DNA from: Flavobacteriaceae bacterium UBA3159
GTDB lineage: Bacteria > Bacteroidota > Bacteroidia > Flavobacteriales > Flavobacteriaceae
Length of the DNA stretch: 64,000 nt
Assembly (NCBI GenBank): GCA_002364535.1
Contig: DEYL01000002.1
Location: 113,087 to 177,086 of the forward strand
Direction of reading: 5' to 3'
The notes under the pieces are model-generated. The model made no database searches and was not told the DNA's origin. It was given only the letters and a program-made list of their open reading frames with translations. This document shows positions 17,756 through 26,540 of this stretch, piece after piece (the first letter of the stretch is position 1; every line of letters begins with the position of its first letter). A program made the position numbers and the translations under genes.

Positions 17756-19579
17756 ATGTACCTCAACGGTCTGGACTACGCTATCATAATTACGTATTTC
17801 GTAATTGTTCTGGGGGTTGGACTCTGGATTTCTAAACTGGCAAGAAATAATCTGGATCAGTATTTCTTGGGAGGCAATAAAATCAAATGGTATTTTTTGG
17901 GCTTGTCCAACGCCTCTGGAATGTTTGATATTTCGGGGGTAATGTGGACGGTTACCCTATTGTTTGTCTATGGCCTTAAGAGTGCATGGATCCCTTGGTT
18001 GTGGCCGGTTTGGAATCAGGTTTTTGTAATGATATTTTTGGCGGTTTGGATCAGGCGTTCCAACGTAATGACCGGTGCATCTTGGATTCTTACCCGTTTT
18101 AGTGGCAGGGGAGGCTTTTTGTCGAAAAACATAATTATTGTTTTTGCCGTCATAGGGGCGATAGGTTTTATCGCTTATTTTTTTGAAGGTATCGGTAAAT
18201 TTTGTGCGGCCATCTTACCATGGGATCTCGGCGTTCAAAATCAACTCCTCACGATCAGTTCTGAAAATGTTTATGCGCTTATCATCGTTGGGATTACCAC
18301 ATTGTATACCCTTAGAGGAGGAATGATGAGTGTGGTGGCTACCGAGGTGATTCAGTACATCATCATGACCATTTCCAGTATTGCCATTGCCGTAATTGCT
18401 TTTAATGCGGTGAGCCATGCAGAGATCATGCAGGGTGTTCCCCGGGGTTGGGACGAGCTGTTTTTTGGTTGGAAGATGGATTTGGACTGGTCGGGCATAC
18501 TTCCGCAATTGAATGAAAAAATTGCCACGGATGGTTTTGAGTGGATTGGCGCGCTTTTTATGATGATGTTGTTCAAAGGTTTTTTTTCCAGTATGGCTGG
18601 ACCCGTGCCGGGATACGATATGCAACGATTACTTTCTACTAAAACTCCTCTTGAGGCAGCAAAAATGAGTGGTTTTACCATTGCTGTCCTCTTCTCCCCC
18701 CGTTATCTTATGATCGCTGCTTTTGCTGTTTTGGCCATTGTCTTCCTCACCCCCGAATTGGCCTCCAATCCTCAGATTGATTTTGAAACCATACTGCCTA
18801 CCGCCATTGCTACCTTTCTTCCTGCGGGGCTTAAAGGTTTGCTGTTGGCAGGACTTATGGCTGCTTTTATGGGGACTTTTGCTGCCGTAATCAATGCTGC
18901 ACCAGCCTACATTGCCAATGACCTGCTGAAAAACAGCTTATTGCCGGGAAAAACTGAAAAAACATATGTCCGTTACGGCTATTTATCCTCCTTTTTATTG
19001 GTTTTGATCGGTGTGTTTTTTGGATTTTTTGCCACTTCTCTCAATGCCATTACCCTCTGGATCACTGCTTCCCTATACGGAGGTTACACTGCAGCCAATG
19101 TACTGAAATGGATATGGTGGCGCTTTAACGGTTACGGGTATTTTTGGGGGATGTTGGCAGGGCTTTTGGCCTCTACCGCAAAACTCATCTTTTTTGGCGA
19201 TTGGATCGATATTTATTTTTTTCCCATCATTTTTGCTTTTTCCATATTGGGTTGCCTACTGGGGTCTTACCTCAGTCCACCTGATAAGATCGAAGTGCTG
19301 AAAAACTTTTATAAAAATGTGAGGCCCTGGGGTTTTTGGAAACCGGTTTTGGTTGAGGTCCAAAAAGACAACCCTACTTTTTTACCCAATCGGATGTTTG
19401 GCAGAGACATGTTTAATGTGGTGATTGGAATAGTGTGGCAAATGGCCTTAGTGGCCTGGCCGATCTTTTTGATGATCAAAAAATGGGATGCCCTGACCCT
19501 ATCTCTTGCCTTAGTAGCGGTTACTTCTATTGCTTTAAAGTATTTTTGGTATGATCCTTTAAAAAAACAAGAAATTTAA
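17756..19579 (+). CDS. SSS-family sodium:solute symporter
   Basis: A 607-residue inner-membrane transporter with about 13-14 hydrophobic helices, of the solute:sodium symporter family (SLC5-like). The ATG at 17756 follows the lactonase stop by 14 bases; a TTG two codons upstream is less likely. Landmarks are DQYFLGGNKIKWYFLGLS near the first loop, YTLRGGMMSVVATEVIQYI and LLLAGLMAAFMGTFAAVINA, the last of these near the Na+ site. In this operon it should import the sugar, aldonic acid or other product of the exported enzymes. The family carries sugars, carboxylates and amino acids, so the cargo is open. Confidence 0.92.
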   Translation: MYLNGLDYAIIITYFVIVLGVGLWISKLARNNLDQYFLGGNKIKWYFLGLSNASGMFDISGVMWTVTLLFVYGLKSAWIPWLWPVWNQVFVMIFLAVWIRRSNVMTGASWILTRFSGRGGFLSKNIIIVFAVIGAIGFIAYFFEGIGKFCAAILPWDLGVQNQLLTISSENVYALIIVGITTLYTLRGGMMSVVATEVIQYIIMTISSIAIAVIAFNAVSHAEIMQGVPRGWDELFFGWKMDLDWSGILPQLNEKIATDGFEWIGALFMMMLFKGFFSSMAGPVPGYDMQRLLSTKTPLEAAKMSGFTIAVLFSPRYLMIAAFAVLAIVFLTPELASNPQIDFETILPTAIATFLPAGLKGLLLAGLMAAFMGTFAAVINAAPAYIANDLLKNSLLPGKTEKTYVRYGYLSSFLLVLIGVFFGFFATSLNAITLWITASLYGGYTAANVLKWIWWRFNGYGYFWGMLAGLLASTAKLIFFGDWIDIYFFPIIFAFSILGCLLGSYLSPPDKIEVLKNFYKNVRPWGFWKPVLVEVQKDNPTFLPNRMFGRDMFNVVIGIVWQMALVAWPIFLMIKKWDALTLSLALVAVTSIALKYFWYDPLKKQEI

Positions 19580-19580
19580 T

Positions 19581-20528
19581 ATGGCCAATAAAGTTTTGAT
19601 CAAGGGTACCTTTTTGGATGAAATCAGTCACGACATTCCTCATCAAAATTGGAGTGAAAAGGAGTGGTCTACAGATTTTAAACACATGAAATCTGCTGGC
19701 ATCGATAAAGTGATTTTGATCCGTAGTGGTTATAAAAATTGGATTACCTATCCTTCAAAGGTTTTGACAATGGAAGAAAAGGCAATTCCTCCCTATACCG
19801 ATCTGGTGGGCATGTTCTTGCGTTTGAGCGAAGAGAACGAAATGGATTTTTATTTTGGTTTGTATGATTCAGGAAAATATTGGACTTCTGGAGCTTATGA
19901 AAAAGAGGTACGCCTCAACCGTAAAGTGATCGATGAGGTTTGGGAGCATTATGGAAACAGTAAAGCCTTTAAGGGCTGGTATTTGTCACAAGAGTGCAAC
20001 CGCAATATAGGTGGGATCATTGATCTTTATACCGGACTGGGTCAATATTGTAAGCAGGTGTCGGGAGGTTTACCGGTACTCATATCACCTTATATCGATG
20101 GAGTAAAGAACATATCTCAATACAGAAATCAAAGTCATCGGGAAAAGTCCATCAGCTTGGATGAACATTTTAAAACATGGGAATCAATCTTTAAGGGAAT
20201 TCGGGAAAGCGTAGATGTTGTCGCCTTTCAGGACGGCCATGTGGATTATAAACAATTGGAGGATTTTATCAAGGTCAACAAATCACTGGCCGATCAAAAT
20301 GGCATCACTTCATGGATCAACTCAGAAACTTTTGATAGGGACATGCCCATCAAGTTCTTGCCCATCAAGTGGGATAAATTGAGGTATAAACTCGAAACGG
20401 CTGCCCAAGCGGGTATTTCGGAAGCCATTACTTTCGAGTTCTCCCATTTTATGAGCCCTCAATCTGCTTACCTTCAAGCCTGGCATTTATACCATCGTTA
20501 TTTAGAGTATCTAAACGAAAAAAAATGA
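19581..20528 (+). CDS. DUF4434 TIM-barrel protein, glycosidase-like
   Basis: A 315-residue protein matching the DUF4434 pattern, a predicted TIM barrel related to glycoside hydrolases. Its start MANKVLIKGTFLDEISHD already enters the first beta strand, so there is no signal and the protein is cytoplasmic, whereas many DUF4434 proteins are exported. Acidic residues at strand ends that could act in catalysis include the Glu of KGWYLSQEC, the Asp of VVAFQDGHVD and the Glu of AITFEFSHF. It starts one base after the symporter stop and overlaps the AGE gene by four bases (ATGA), so the three are translationally linked. It probably acts on the imported compound; the reaction is unknown. Confidence 0.82.
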   Translation: MANKVLIKGTFLDEISHDIPHQNWSEKEWSTDFKHMKSAGIDKVILIRSGYKNWITYPSKVLTMEEKAIPPYTDLVGMFLRLSEENEMDFYFGLYDSGKYWTSGAYEKEVRLNRKVIDEVWEHYGNSKAFKGWYLSQECNRNIGGIIDLYTGLGQYCKQVSGGLPVLISPYIDGVKNISQYRNQSHREKSISLDEHFKTWESIFKGIRESVDVVAFQDGHVDYKQLEDFIKVNKSLADQNGITSWINSETFDRDMPIKFLPIKWDKLRYKLETAAQAGISEAITFEFSHFMSPQSAYLQAWHLYHRYLEYLNEKK

Positions 20529-21694
20529 GTAGTGATTCTTTTGCCAAATTGTATTTAAAAGAATTGACCCAAGAGGTGGTACCCTTCTGGGAAAAAAACA
20601 GTATCGATCCAGAAAACGGAGGTTTTTTTACTTGTATTGACGATCAGCACAAGGTTTTTGATACAGACAAGTTCGTTTGGTTACAGGCCCGACAAGTGTG
20701 GACATTCGCAACTTTATACGACCGTTTGGAAAAAAAACAAACTTGGTTTGAGGTTGCCCGTTCCGGGAGCGATTTTTTGGAGAAATACGGACATGAAGGT
20801 AATTACAATTGGTTTTTTTCCCTTAAGAGAGATGGTAAGCCCATGGTGATGCCCTACAATATTTTTTCTTACACTTTTGCCTGTATGGCCATGGGAAAAA
20901 TGTATCACATAACCGGAGAAGACAAGTACAAAACAGCGGTGGATCAAACCTTAAAAAAAATTACCCAAAGGGCTGCGAAACCAAAAGATCGTTGGGACAA
21001 ATCTTATCCCGATTCACGCCCCCTTAAAAACTTTGCCCTGCCCATGATCCTTTGTAATCTTTTCAATGAATTGGGAGATTTGGTGCCGGAGGAGGAAAAA
21101 GAACAACGTACCCATGCCTGCGTAAACGAAATATTTGATCTTTTTTGGGATCAGGAAAGAGGAGTAATACTGGAAAATATATCCCCTGATGGTTCCTTTT
21201 CCGATACTTTTGATGGCCGCCTGATCAACCCCGGCCATGGCTTGGAGGCCATGTGGTTTATTATGGATTTGGGAGTGCAATTGGATCGAAAGGACTGGAT
21301 CGACCGATCGGTTGAAATGGCCTTGTCTATCGTTGAAAAGGGTTGGGACAAAGAACAAGAGGGTATTTTTTATTTTATGGATGCTCAGGGGCATCCCCCT
21401 CAACAATTGGAATGGGATCAAAAACTGTGGTGGGTACACTTAGAAGCTATGATCTGTTTTTTGAAAGGCTATGAATTGACGGGGTCTGATGCCTGTTGGG
21501 AGTGGTTTGAAAAAATTCATCACTACACTTGGAGCCATTTTCGAGATTCAAAGAGGGGAGGGGAATGGTATGGCTATTTGAACCGTTCCGGGGAGGTACT
21601 CCTTCCATTAAAAGGGGGTAAATGGAAAGGGTGTTTTCATGTACCCCGGGCATTGTTTCAACTTTGTGAAATTTCAAAACGACTTAATATATGA
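20525..21694 (+). CDS. AGE-family epimerase/isomerase
   Basis: A 389-residue (alpha/alpha)6-barrel enzyme of the N-acylglucosamine 2-epimerase / cellobiose 2-epimerase / aldose-ketose isomerase family. Key features are WLQARQVWTFATLY early on, the motif GRLINPGHGLEAMW with a catalytic His and Glu, and WWVHLEAM with the second catalytic His near the C-terminus. There is no signal peptide, so it works in the cytoplasm on the imported sugar. It is coupled by ATGA overlaps to DUF4434 before and the FAD oxidoreductase after. Epimerase versus mannose-type isomerase cannot be told by eye. If the substrate is an N-acyl hexosamine this would fit the amidohydrolase and PLP enzyme of the divergent operon. 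Confidence 0.9.
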   Translation: MSSDSFAKLYLKELTQEVVPFWEKNSIDPENGGFFTCIDDQHKVFDTDKFVWLQARQVWTFATLYDRLEKKQTWFEVARSGSDFLEKYGHEGNYNWFFSLKRDGKPMVMPYNIFSYTFACMAMGKMYHITGEDKYKTAVDQTLKKITQRAAKPKDRWDKSYPDSRPLKNFALPMILCNLFNELGDLVPEEEKEQRTHACVNEIFDLFWDQERGVILENISPDGSFSDTFDGRLINPGHGLEAMWFIMDLGVQLDRKDWIDRSVEMALSIVEKGWDKEQEGIFYFMDAQGHPPQQLEWDQKLWWVHLEAMICFLKGYELTGSDACWEWFEKIHHYTWSHFRDSKRGGEWYGYLNRSGEVLLPLKGGKWKGCFHVPRALFQLCEISKRLNI

Positions 21695-23574
21695 GAGCGA
21701 GAATAGCAACTTTGGTTTTGGTATTGTTCTTTTTGGGAGTTTCTTGTGAAAAGACTTCTATGGAGACGGATGTATTGGTGATTGGGGGAGGCAGTAGTGG
21801 TGTTGCGGCGGCACTGTCCTCTGCAAGAGAAGGTGCTGAGACAACCTTATTGGAGGAAGGGCCGTGGCTGGGGGGAATGCTCACTGCAGCCGGGGTCAGT
21901 GCTGTAGATGGGAATACCAAATTACCCTCCGGTATTTGGGGAGAATTTCGAGACAGTTTGATCAACCGCTACGGGAGCAAAAAAGCCTTACAAACCGGTT
22001 GGGTAAGCAATCACCTTTTTGAACCTTCCTTAGGGAATCAGATCTTCCAAAATATGGTCAAAAATGAACCTTTTCTAAAGCCCTATTTTGGAGCTAAGGT
22101 CATTGCTATTGAAAAAAAAGAAAAGGGTTGGAAAATTGAGTTCAGCATTTCCAATCAAACTTTCACCCTTTTTGCAAAGATTGTGATCGATGCTACCGAA
22201 TTGGGTGACATCATCGCTCAGCTGGGGGCAGCTTATGATGTGGGAATGGACAGTAGAAAAACACATGGAGAGGATATTGCCCCTGAAAAAGAAAATAACG
22301 TGATTCAGGATCTGACATATGTAATGATTTTAAAGGATCATGGAAAAGACATGACCATCGAAAAACCGTGGGGCTATGATCCGGAAGTTTTTTACTGTGC
22401 CAGTGAAAGTGATAACTGTAAAATGGGTGAAAAGATGAACAGAACCCTTTGGCCCAAGGACAGTTTACTATCCTACGGACGTTTGCCCAATGGAAAGGTA
22501 ATGATCAACTGGCCCATCAATGGCAACGATTATTATGTCAATGCAATAGAACAAACTGAGGAAGAGCGACCCCAATTGTTTGAAAAAGCCAAATTGAAAT
22601 CCTTACAGTTTTTGTATTATCTGCAAACCGAACTGGGATTTAACACCTATGGCTTGGTTGATGATGAATTTCCCACTGACGATGGTTTCCCCCTGATCCC
22701 GTATCATAGAGAATCCAGACGCATTCATGGGATCACCACCCTGACGGTCAATCATATTGCCCAACCCTATGACCAGCAACAAGCCCTCTACAGAACAGGT
22801 ATTGCTGTTGGCGACTATCCCGTGGACCATCACCACGCCAGCCACCCTGATGCTGAAAATTTACCGGAACTCCATTTTTATCCTGTTCCCTCCTACAACC
22901 TACCGATGGGCTGTTTACTCCCAAAAACTATCGATGATTTTATCGTAGCCGAAAAATCCATTTCGGTTACCAATATCGTCAATGGAACCACCCGACTGCA
23001 ACCCGTTGTTTTACAAATAGGACAGGCTGCAGGAGTGATGGCGGCATTGAGTATTAAGAAAGATATTTCCCCTGCAAAGGTAAGCGTAAGAAAAGTACAA
23101 AACCTGCTTTTGGAGCAGGGAGGATATCTTTTGCCTTTCTTGGACGTCCCCAAGGATCACCCCCGTTTTAAAGTCTATCAGCGTATAGGAGCAACAGGAA
23201 TTTTAAAAGGAATTGGAATGAACGTGGGTTGGGAAAATCAAACATGGTTTTTTCCCGATATGGAGCTGACTAAACCGGATCTGGATCATGCCCTATCCGT
23301 ATTGAAAAAGCTTAAGGACATTCCGCCTCCTGTATCAACCAAAAATGAAGATATGCTGCTATGGTTTAAAAAATTACACACCTTATTTTCTTTACACAAT
23401 TCCCTCCCTGATTGGATCAATGATACAATAACCCTAAATAATTTTTTAGGGACTGAAGTTGCACCAATGGGTAATATCAGTCGAGGAAACTTCGCCCTTC
23501 TTTTGGATGAGATCATTGACCCTTTCCACACCCAACCCATTGACCTCCAGGGAAAATTTATTTTGGATCAATGA
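21691..23574 (+). CDS. FAD-dependent oxidoreductase lipoprotein (FAD_oxidored type)
   Basis: A 627-residue flavoprotein. A lipoprotein signal ends at LGVSC (Cys 19). The dinucleotide-binding GGGSSG is at residues 32-37 in DVLVIGGGSSGVAAALSS, and WLGGMLTAAGVSAVDG follows. A second FAD-contact motif is VIDATELGD, with NGTTRLQPVVLQIGQAAGVMAAL near the end of the FAD domain. The C-terminal 140 residues form an extra domain rich in helices and Pro. Database names such as xanthan lyase are sometimes attached to relatives but nothing here supports lyase activity. It ends the rightward operon and would oxidise a sugar or hydroxy acid outside the cytoplasm, with an unknown electron acceptor. Confidence 0.88.
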   Translation: MRARIATLVLVLFFLGVSCEKTSMETDVLVIGGGSSGVAAALSSAREGAETTLLEEGPWLGGMLTAAGVSAVDGNTKLPSGIWGEFRDSLINRYGSKKALQTGWVSNHLFEPSLGNQIFQNMVKNEPFLKPYFGAKVIAIEKKEKGWKIEFSISNQTFTLFAKIVIDATELGDIIAQLGAAYDVGMDSRKTHGEDIAPEKENNVIQDLTYVMILKDHGKDMTIEKPWGYDPEVFYCASESDNCKMGEKMNRTLWPKDSLLSYGRLPNGKVMINWPINGNDYYVNAIEQTEEERPQLFEKAKLKSLQFLYYLQTELGFNTYGLVDDEFPTDDGFPLIPYHRESRRIHGITTLTVNHIAQPYDQQQALYRTGIAVGDYPVDHHHASHPDAENLPELHFYPVPSYNLPMGCLLPKTIDDFIVAEKSISVTNIVNGTTRLQPVVLQIGQAAGVMAALSIKKDISPAKVSVRKVQNLLLEQGGYLLPFLDVPKDHPRFKVYQRIGATGILKGIGMNVGWENQTWFFPDMELTKPDLDHALSVLKKLKDIPPPVSTKNEDMLLWFKKLHTLFSLHNSLPDWINDTITLNNFLGTEVAPMGNISRGNFALLLDEIIDPFHTQPIDLQGKFILDQ

Positions 23575-23645
23575 TTGACTCCCAAATTTTATTGTTTAAG
23601 AGACTAAAGCAAATAAGATTCATACCCCACCCATTTATGATTTAC

Positions 23646-23653
23646 TATTTTTG
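23646..23653 (+). promoter_or_regulatory. -7 promoter element for maeB
   Basis: TATTTTTG matches the Bacteroidota consensus TANNTTTG exactly, 17 bases before the maeB ATG. No good TTTG is seen about 20 bases upstream, so only the -7 half is supported. The rest of the 96-base gap after the FAD oxidoreductase shows no terminator. Confidence 0.5.
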
Positions 23654-23670
23654 TAACACAAGAAAATTCA

Positions 23671-25956
23671 ATGAAAAAAAATCAACAAAGAATAAAAGCT
23701 TTGATTTATCATGCCAAACCCAAACCGGGTAAAACTGAAGTAGTCCCTACCAAAAGTTATCGAACCCAAAGAGACCTTGCACTGGCCTATTCTCCTGGGG
23801 TGGCCATACCCTGTCAGGAAATCGAAAAGCAGTTAGACAATGTTTACAAATTTACCAACAAGGGTAATCTGGTTGCGGTCATTTCTAATGGAACTGCTGT
23901 TTTGGGTTTGGGAGACATTGGTCCCGAGGCTTCAAAACCCGTGATGGAGGGAAAGGCACTCTTGTTTAAAATATTTGCAGACATTGATGTTTTTGATATT
24001 GAGATTAATGAAAAAGACCCCGAAAAATTCATCCAGATCGTAAAAGCTATTGCCCCCACATTCGGAGGTATCAACCTCGAAGATATTAAAGCCCCGGAGG
24101 CTTTTGAGATCGAAAACCAACTTAAATCAGAATTGGACATTCCACTGATGCATGACGACCAACACGGAACGGCCATCATCTCCTGTGCTGCTTTGATCAA
24201 CGCTCTGGAATTGTCTCATAAAAAAATAGATGAGATAAGTATTGTTATCTCCGGTGCGGGTGCTGCGGCTATCTCCTGTACACGTTTGTACCGAGCTTTT
24301 GGTGCTAAAAAAGAAAATATTGTCATGCTGGATAGTAAGGGAGTCATCAGGAATTCCCGCCCCAACCTGAGTAGCCAGAAAGCAGAATTTGCCACAGACC
24401 GTGAGATCGATACCTTGGCAGAGGCTATGATCGATGCCGACGTTTTTATTGGCTTGTCTAAACCCAATATTTTGGATGAGAATATGTTGTTATCTATGGC
24501 CAAAAACCCAATCGTTTTCGCGATGGCCAATCCCACTCCCGAGATCGACTACAACCTGGCTTGCCAGACCAGGGCAGATATCATTATGGCTACTGGAAGG
24601 TCTGACCATCCCAATCAAGTCAACAATGTTTTGGGATTCCCTTTTATCTTTAGAGGTGCATTGGACGTAAGGGCCACCAAAATCAATGAACCCATGAAAA
24701 TGGCGGCAGTCGAGGCTTTGGCCCAATTGGCCAAACAATCTGTCCCCGAACAAGTAAATATCGCCTATGAAGAAACCAAGCTCAATTTTGGTAAAGACTA
24801 CATCATCCCCAAACCTTTTGACCCCCGCTTGATTGTCGAAGTTCCGGTTGCCGTTGCCAAAGCGGCGATTACCTCCGGTGTTGCTAGAGAATCCATCGAT
24901 GATTGGCAAGCATACGAGGCAGAATTGGCCGAACGATTGGGAGGTCATCAAAAAATTCTCAGAATGATACATGATCGGGCCAAATCTTCACCCAAGTCTA
25001 TTGTTTTTGCTGAGGCTGATCAGTTGGACGTAATCAAAGCGGCACAAATAATTCACGAGGAAAAAATCGGAATCCCGATTTTACTGGGCAATAAGGAAAC
25101 CATCCAAAATTTGATGGAGTCCATTGATTTTGAGGCAGAGGTCTCTATCATTGATCCTAAAACCGAAGAACATATCGAAAGTCGGCAACGCTATGCCAAA
25201 GCCTTTTGGGAGACGCAAAAAAGAAGAGGAAAAACCCTTTACGAATGTGACAGTTTACTCAAAGAACGAAATTATTATGCCGCCATGATGGTTAGAGCTG
25301 GAGATGCTGACACCATGCTTTCCGGTTTTTCGAGAAAATATCCTGCGGTGGTAAAACCCATTTTGGAGGTCATGGGTAAGGCTAGTGGCGTGGATCGGGT
25401 AGCAGCTACCAATTTGATGCTCACCAAAAGAGGAATGCTTTTTCTCTCCGATACCTCCATCAACGTTGATCCCTCTTCCAAGGAATTGGCCAAAATAGCA
25501 CAGATGACCGCCCAAACGGTCAAAATGTTTGGGGTAGAGCCAGTGGTTGCCCTATTGTCCTTCAACAACTTTGGGTCTTCGCCTTTTCCACAAGCCAAAA
25601 AAGTATCCCAAGCGGTCAATTATATGCACAGGATGTTCCCCAACCTTATTGCCGATGGCCCTGTTCAATCGGACTTTGCCCTCAACAATGAAATGTTGGG
25701 AGAGCGTTTCCCCTTTTCTGCCCTTCACAACAGGAATGTCAATACCTTGATTTTTCCTAACCTGGATGCCGCCAATATCACCTACAAGATCATTAAGGAA
25801 TTAGACAATACCCTATCCATCGGGCCCATATTGATGGGGCTCCGACAGTCTGCCCACATACTTCAATTGGGTGCCTCAGTGGATGAAATTGTCAACATGG
25901 CGGCCATAGCTGGCATTGACGCTCAAGAAAAACTAAAATTGAAAGCAAGAAAATGA
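23671..25956 (+). CDS. maeB: NADP-dependent malic enzyme with phosphotransacetylase-like C-terminal domain
   Basis: A 761-residue enzyme converting malate to pyruvate, CO2 and NAD(P)H in the cytoplasm. The N-terminal malic domain shows [39 protein letters not shown] and [20 protein letters not shown]. The NAD-binding part shows [20 protein letters not shown] and [12 protein letters not shown]. From about residue 430 on there is a phosphate acetyltransferase-like domain ([40 protein letters not shown]), thought to be regulatory and to sense acetyl-CoA. The length is normal for MaeB. It overlaps ruvA by four bases, the usual flavobacterial order. Confidence 0.96.
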   Translation: MKKNQQRIKALIYHAKPKPGKTEVVPTKSYRTQRDLALAYSPGVAIPCQEIEKQLDNVYKFTNKGNLVAVISNGTAVLGLGDIGPEASKPVMEGKALLFKIFADIDVFDIEINEKDPEKFIQIVKAIAPTFGGINLEDIKAPEAFEIENQLKSELDIPLMHDDQHGTAIISCAALINALELSHKKIDEISIVISGAGAAAISCTRLYRAFGAKKENIVMLDSKGVIRNSRPNLSSQKAEFATDREIDTLAEAMIDADVFIGLSKPNILDENMLLSMAKNPIVFAMANPTPEIDYNLACQTRADIIMATGRSDHPNQVNNVLGFPFIFRGALDVRATKINEPMKMAAVEALAQLAKQSVPEQVNIAYEETKLNFGKDYIIPKPFDPRLIVEVPVAVAKAAITSGVARESIDDWQAYEAELAERLGGHQKILRMIHDRAKSSPKSIVFAEADQLDVIKAAQIIHEEKIGIPILLGNKETIQNLMESIDFEAEVSIIDPKTEEHIESRQRYAKAFWETQKRRGKTLYECDSLLKERNYYAAMMVRAGDADTMLSGFSRKYPAVVKPILEVMGKASGVDRVAATNLMLTKRGMLFLSDTSINVDPSSKELAKIAQMTAQTVKMFGVEPVVALLSFNNFGSSPFPQAKKVSQAVNYMHRMFPNLIADGPVQSDFALNNEMLGERFPFSALHNRNVNTLIFPNLDAANITYKIIKELDNTLSIGPILMGLRQSAHILQLGASVDEIVNMAAIAGIDAQEKLKLKARK

Positions 25957-26534
25957 TTACACAAATTAAAGGCAAGCTCGTTGAAAAAAACCCTACCCAA
26001 GTGGTGGTAGATTGTAATGGGATTGGGTATGAGGTCAATATTTCACTCAACACTTTCTCCAGCCTTTCATCCGACGAAAACATTAAACTGTTTACCCACC
26101 TTCAAGTCAGAGAGGACGCTCATATTTTGTACGGTTTTTTTACAGTTTTGGAAAGGGCCGTATTCAGACTTTTAATTTCCGTATCGGGCATAGGGACCAG
26201 TACTGCTAGAACCATGCTTTCCTCTCTTACACCCTCCCAAATCCAGCAGGCCATCGGAAATGAGGATGTCGCTACCATTCAGGGAGTCAAAGGCATTGGA
26301 CTGAAGACAGCTCAGCGGGTAATCATTGAACTTAAAGACAAGATCAAAAGCTTGCAAGGAACCGACGAAATTCCTGTTTTTAAAAGCAATACAATCAAAG
26401 AAGAAACGTTATCAGCATTAGAGGTGCTTGGCTATTCGAGAAAAGTCTCTGAAAAAGTCGTTGATAAACTCATTCAAGGCGACCCCGACGGTTCAGTTGA
26501 GGAATTGATTAAATCTGCCTTGAATAAACTTTAA
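25953..26534 (+). CDS. ruvA: Holliday junction branch-migration protein RuvA
   Basis: A 193-residue DNA-binding subunit that tetramerises on Holliday junctions and loads the RuvB helicase. Domain I (OB fold) covers residues 1-65 ([34 protein letters not shown]). Two helix-hairpin-helix motifs follow (LISVSGIGTSTA and IQGVKGIGLKTAQRVIIELK). A C-terminal UBA-like domain III that contacts RuvB covers about 145-193 (ALEVLGYSRKVSEKVVDKL). Its ATG lies in the maeB stop (ATGA), and sprA begins 6 bases after its stop. Confidence 0.97.
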   Translation: MITQIKGKLVEKNPTQVVVDCNGIGYEVNISLNTFSSLSSDENIKLFTHLQVREDAHILYGFFTVLERAVFRLLISVSGIGTSTARTMLSSLTPSQIQQAIGNEDVATIQGVKGIGLKTAQRVIIELKDKIKSLQGTDEIPVFKSNTIKEETLSALEVLGYSRKVSEKVVDKLIQGDPDGSVEELIKSALNKL

Positions 26535-26540
26535 ATCTCT

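Noticed and set aside
21691..23574. Xanthan lyase, a name sometimes given to relatives of this FAD protein
   Set aside because: The sequence shows an FAD-binding oxidoreductase with no polysaccharide lyase motif.
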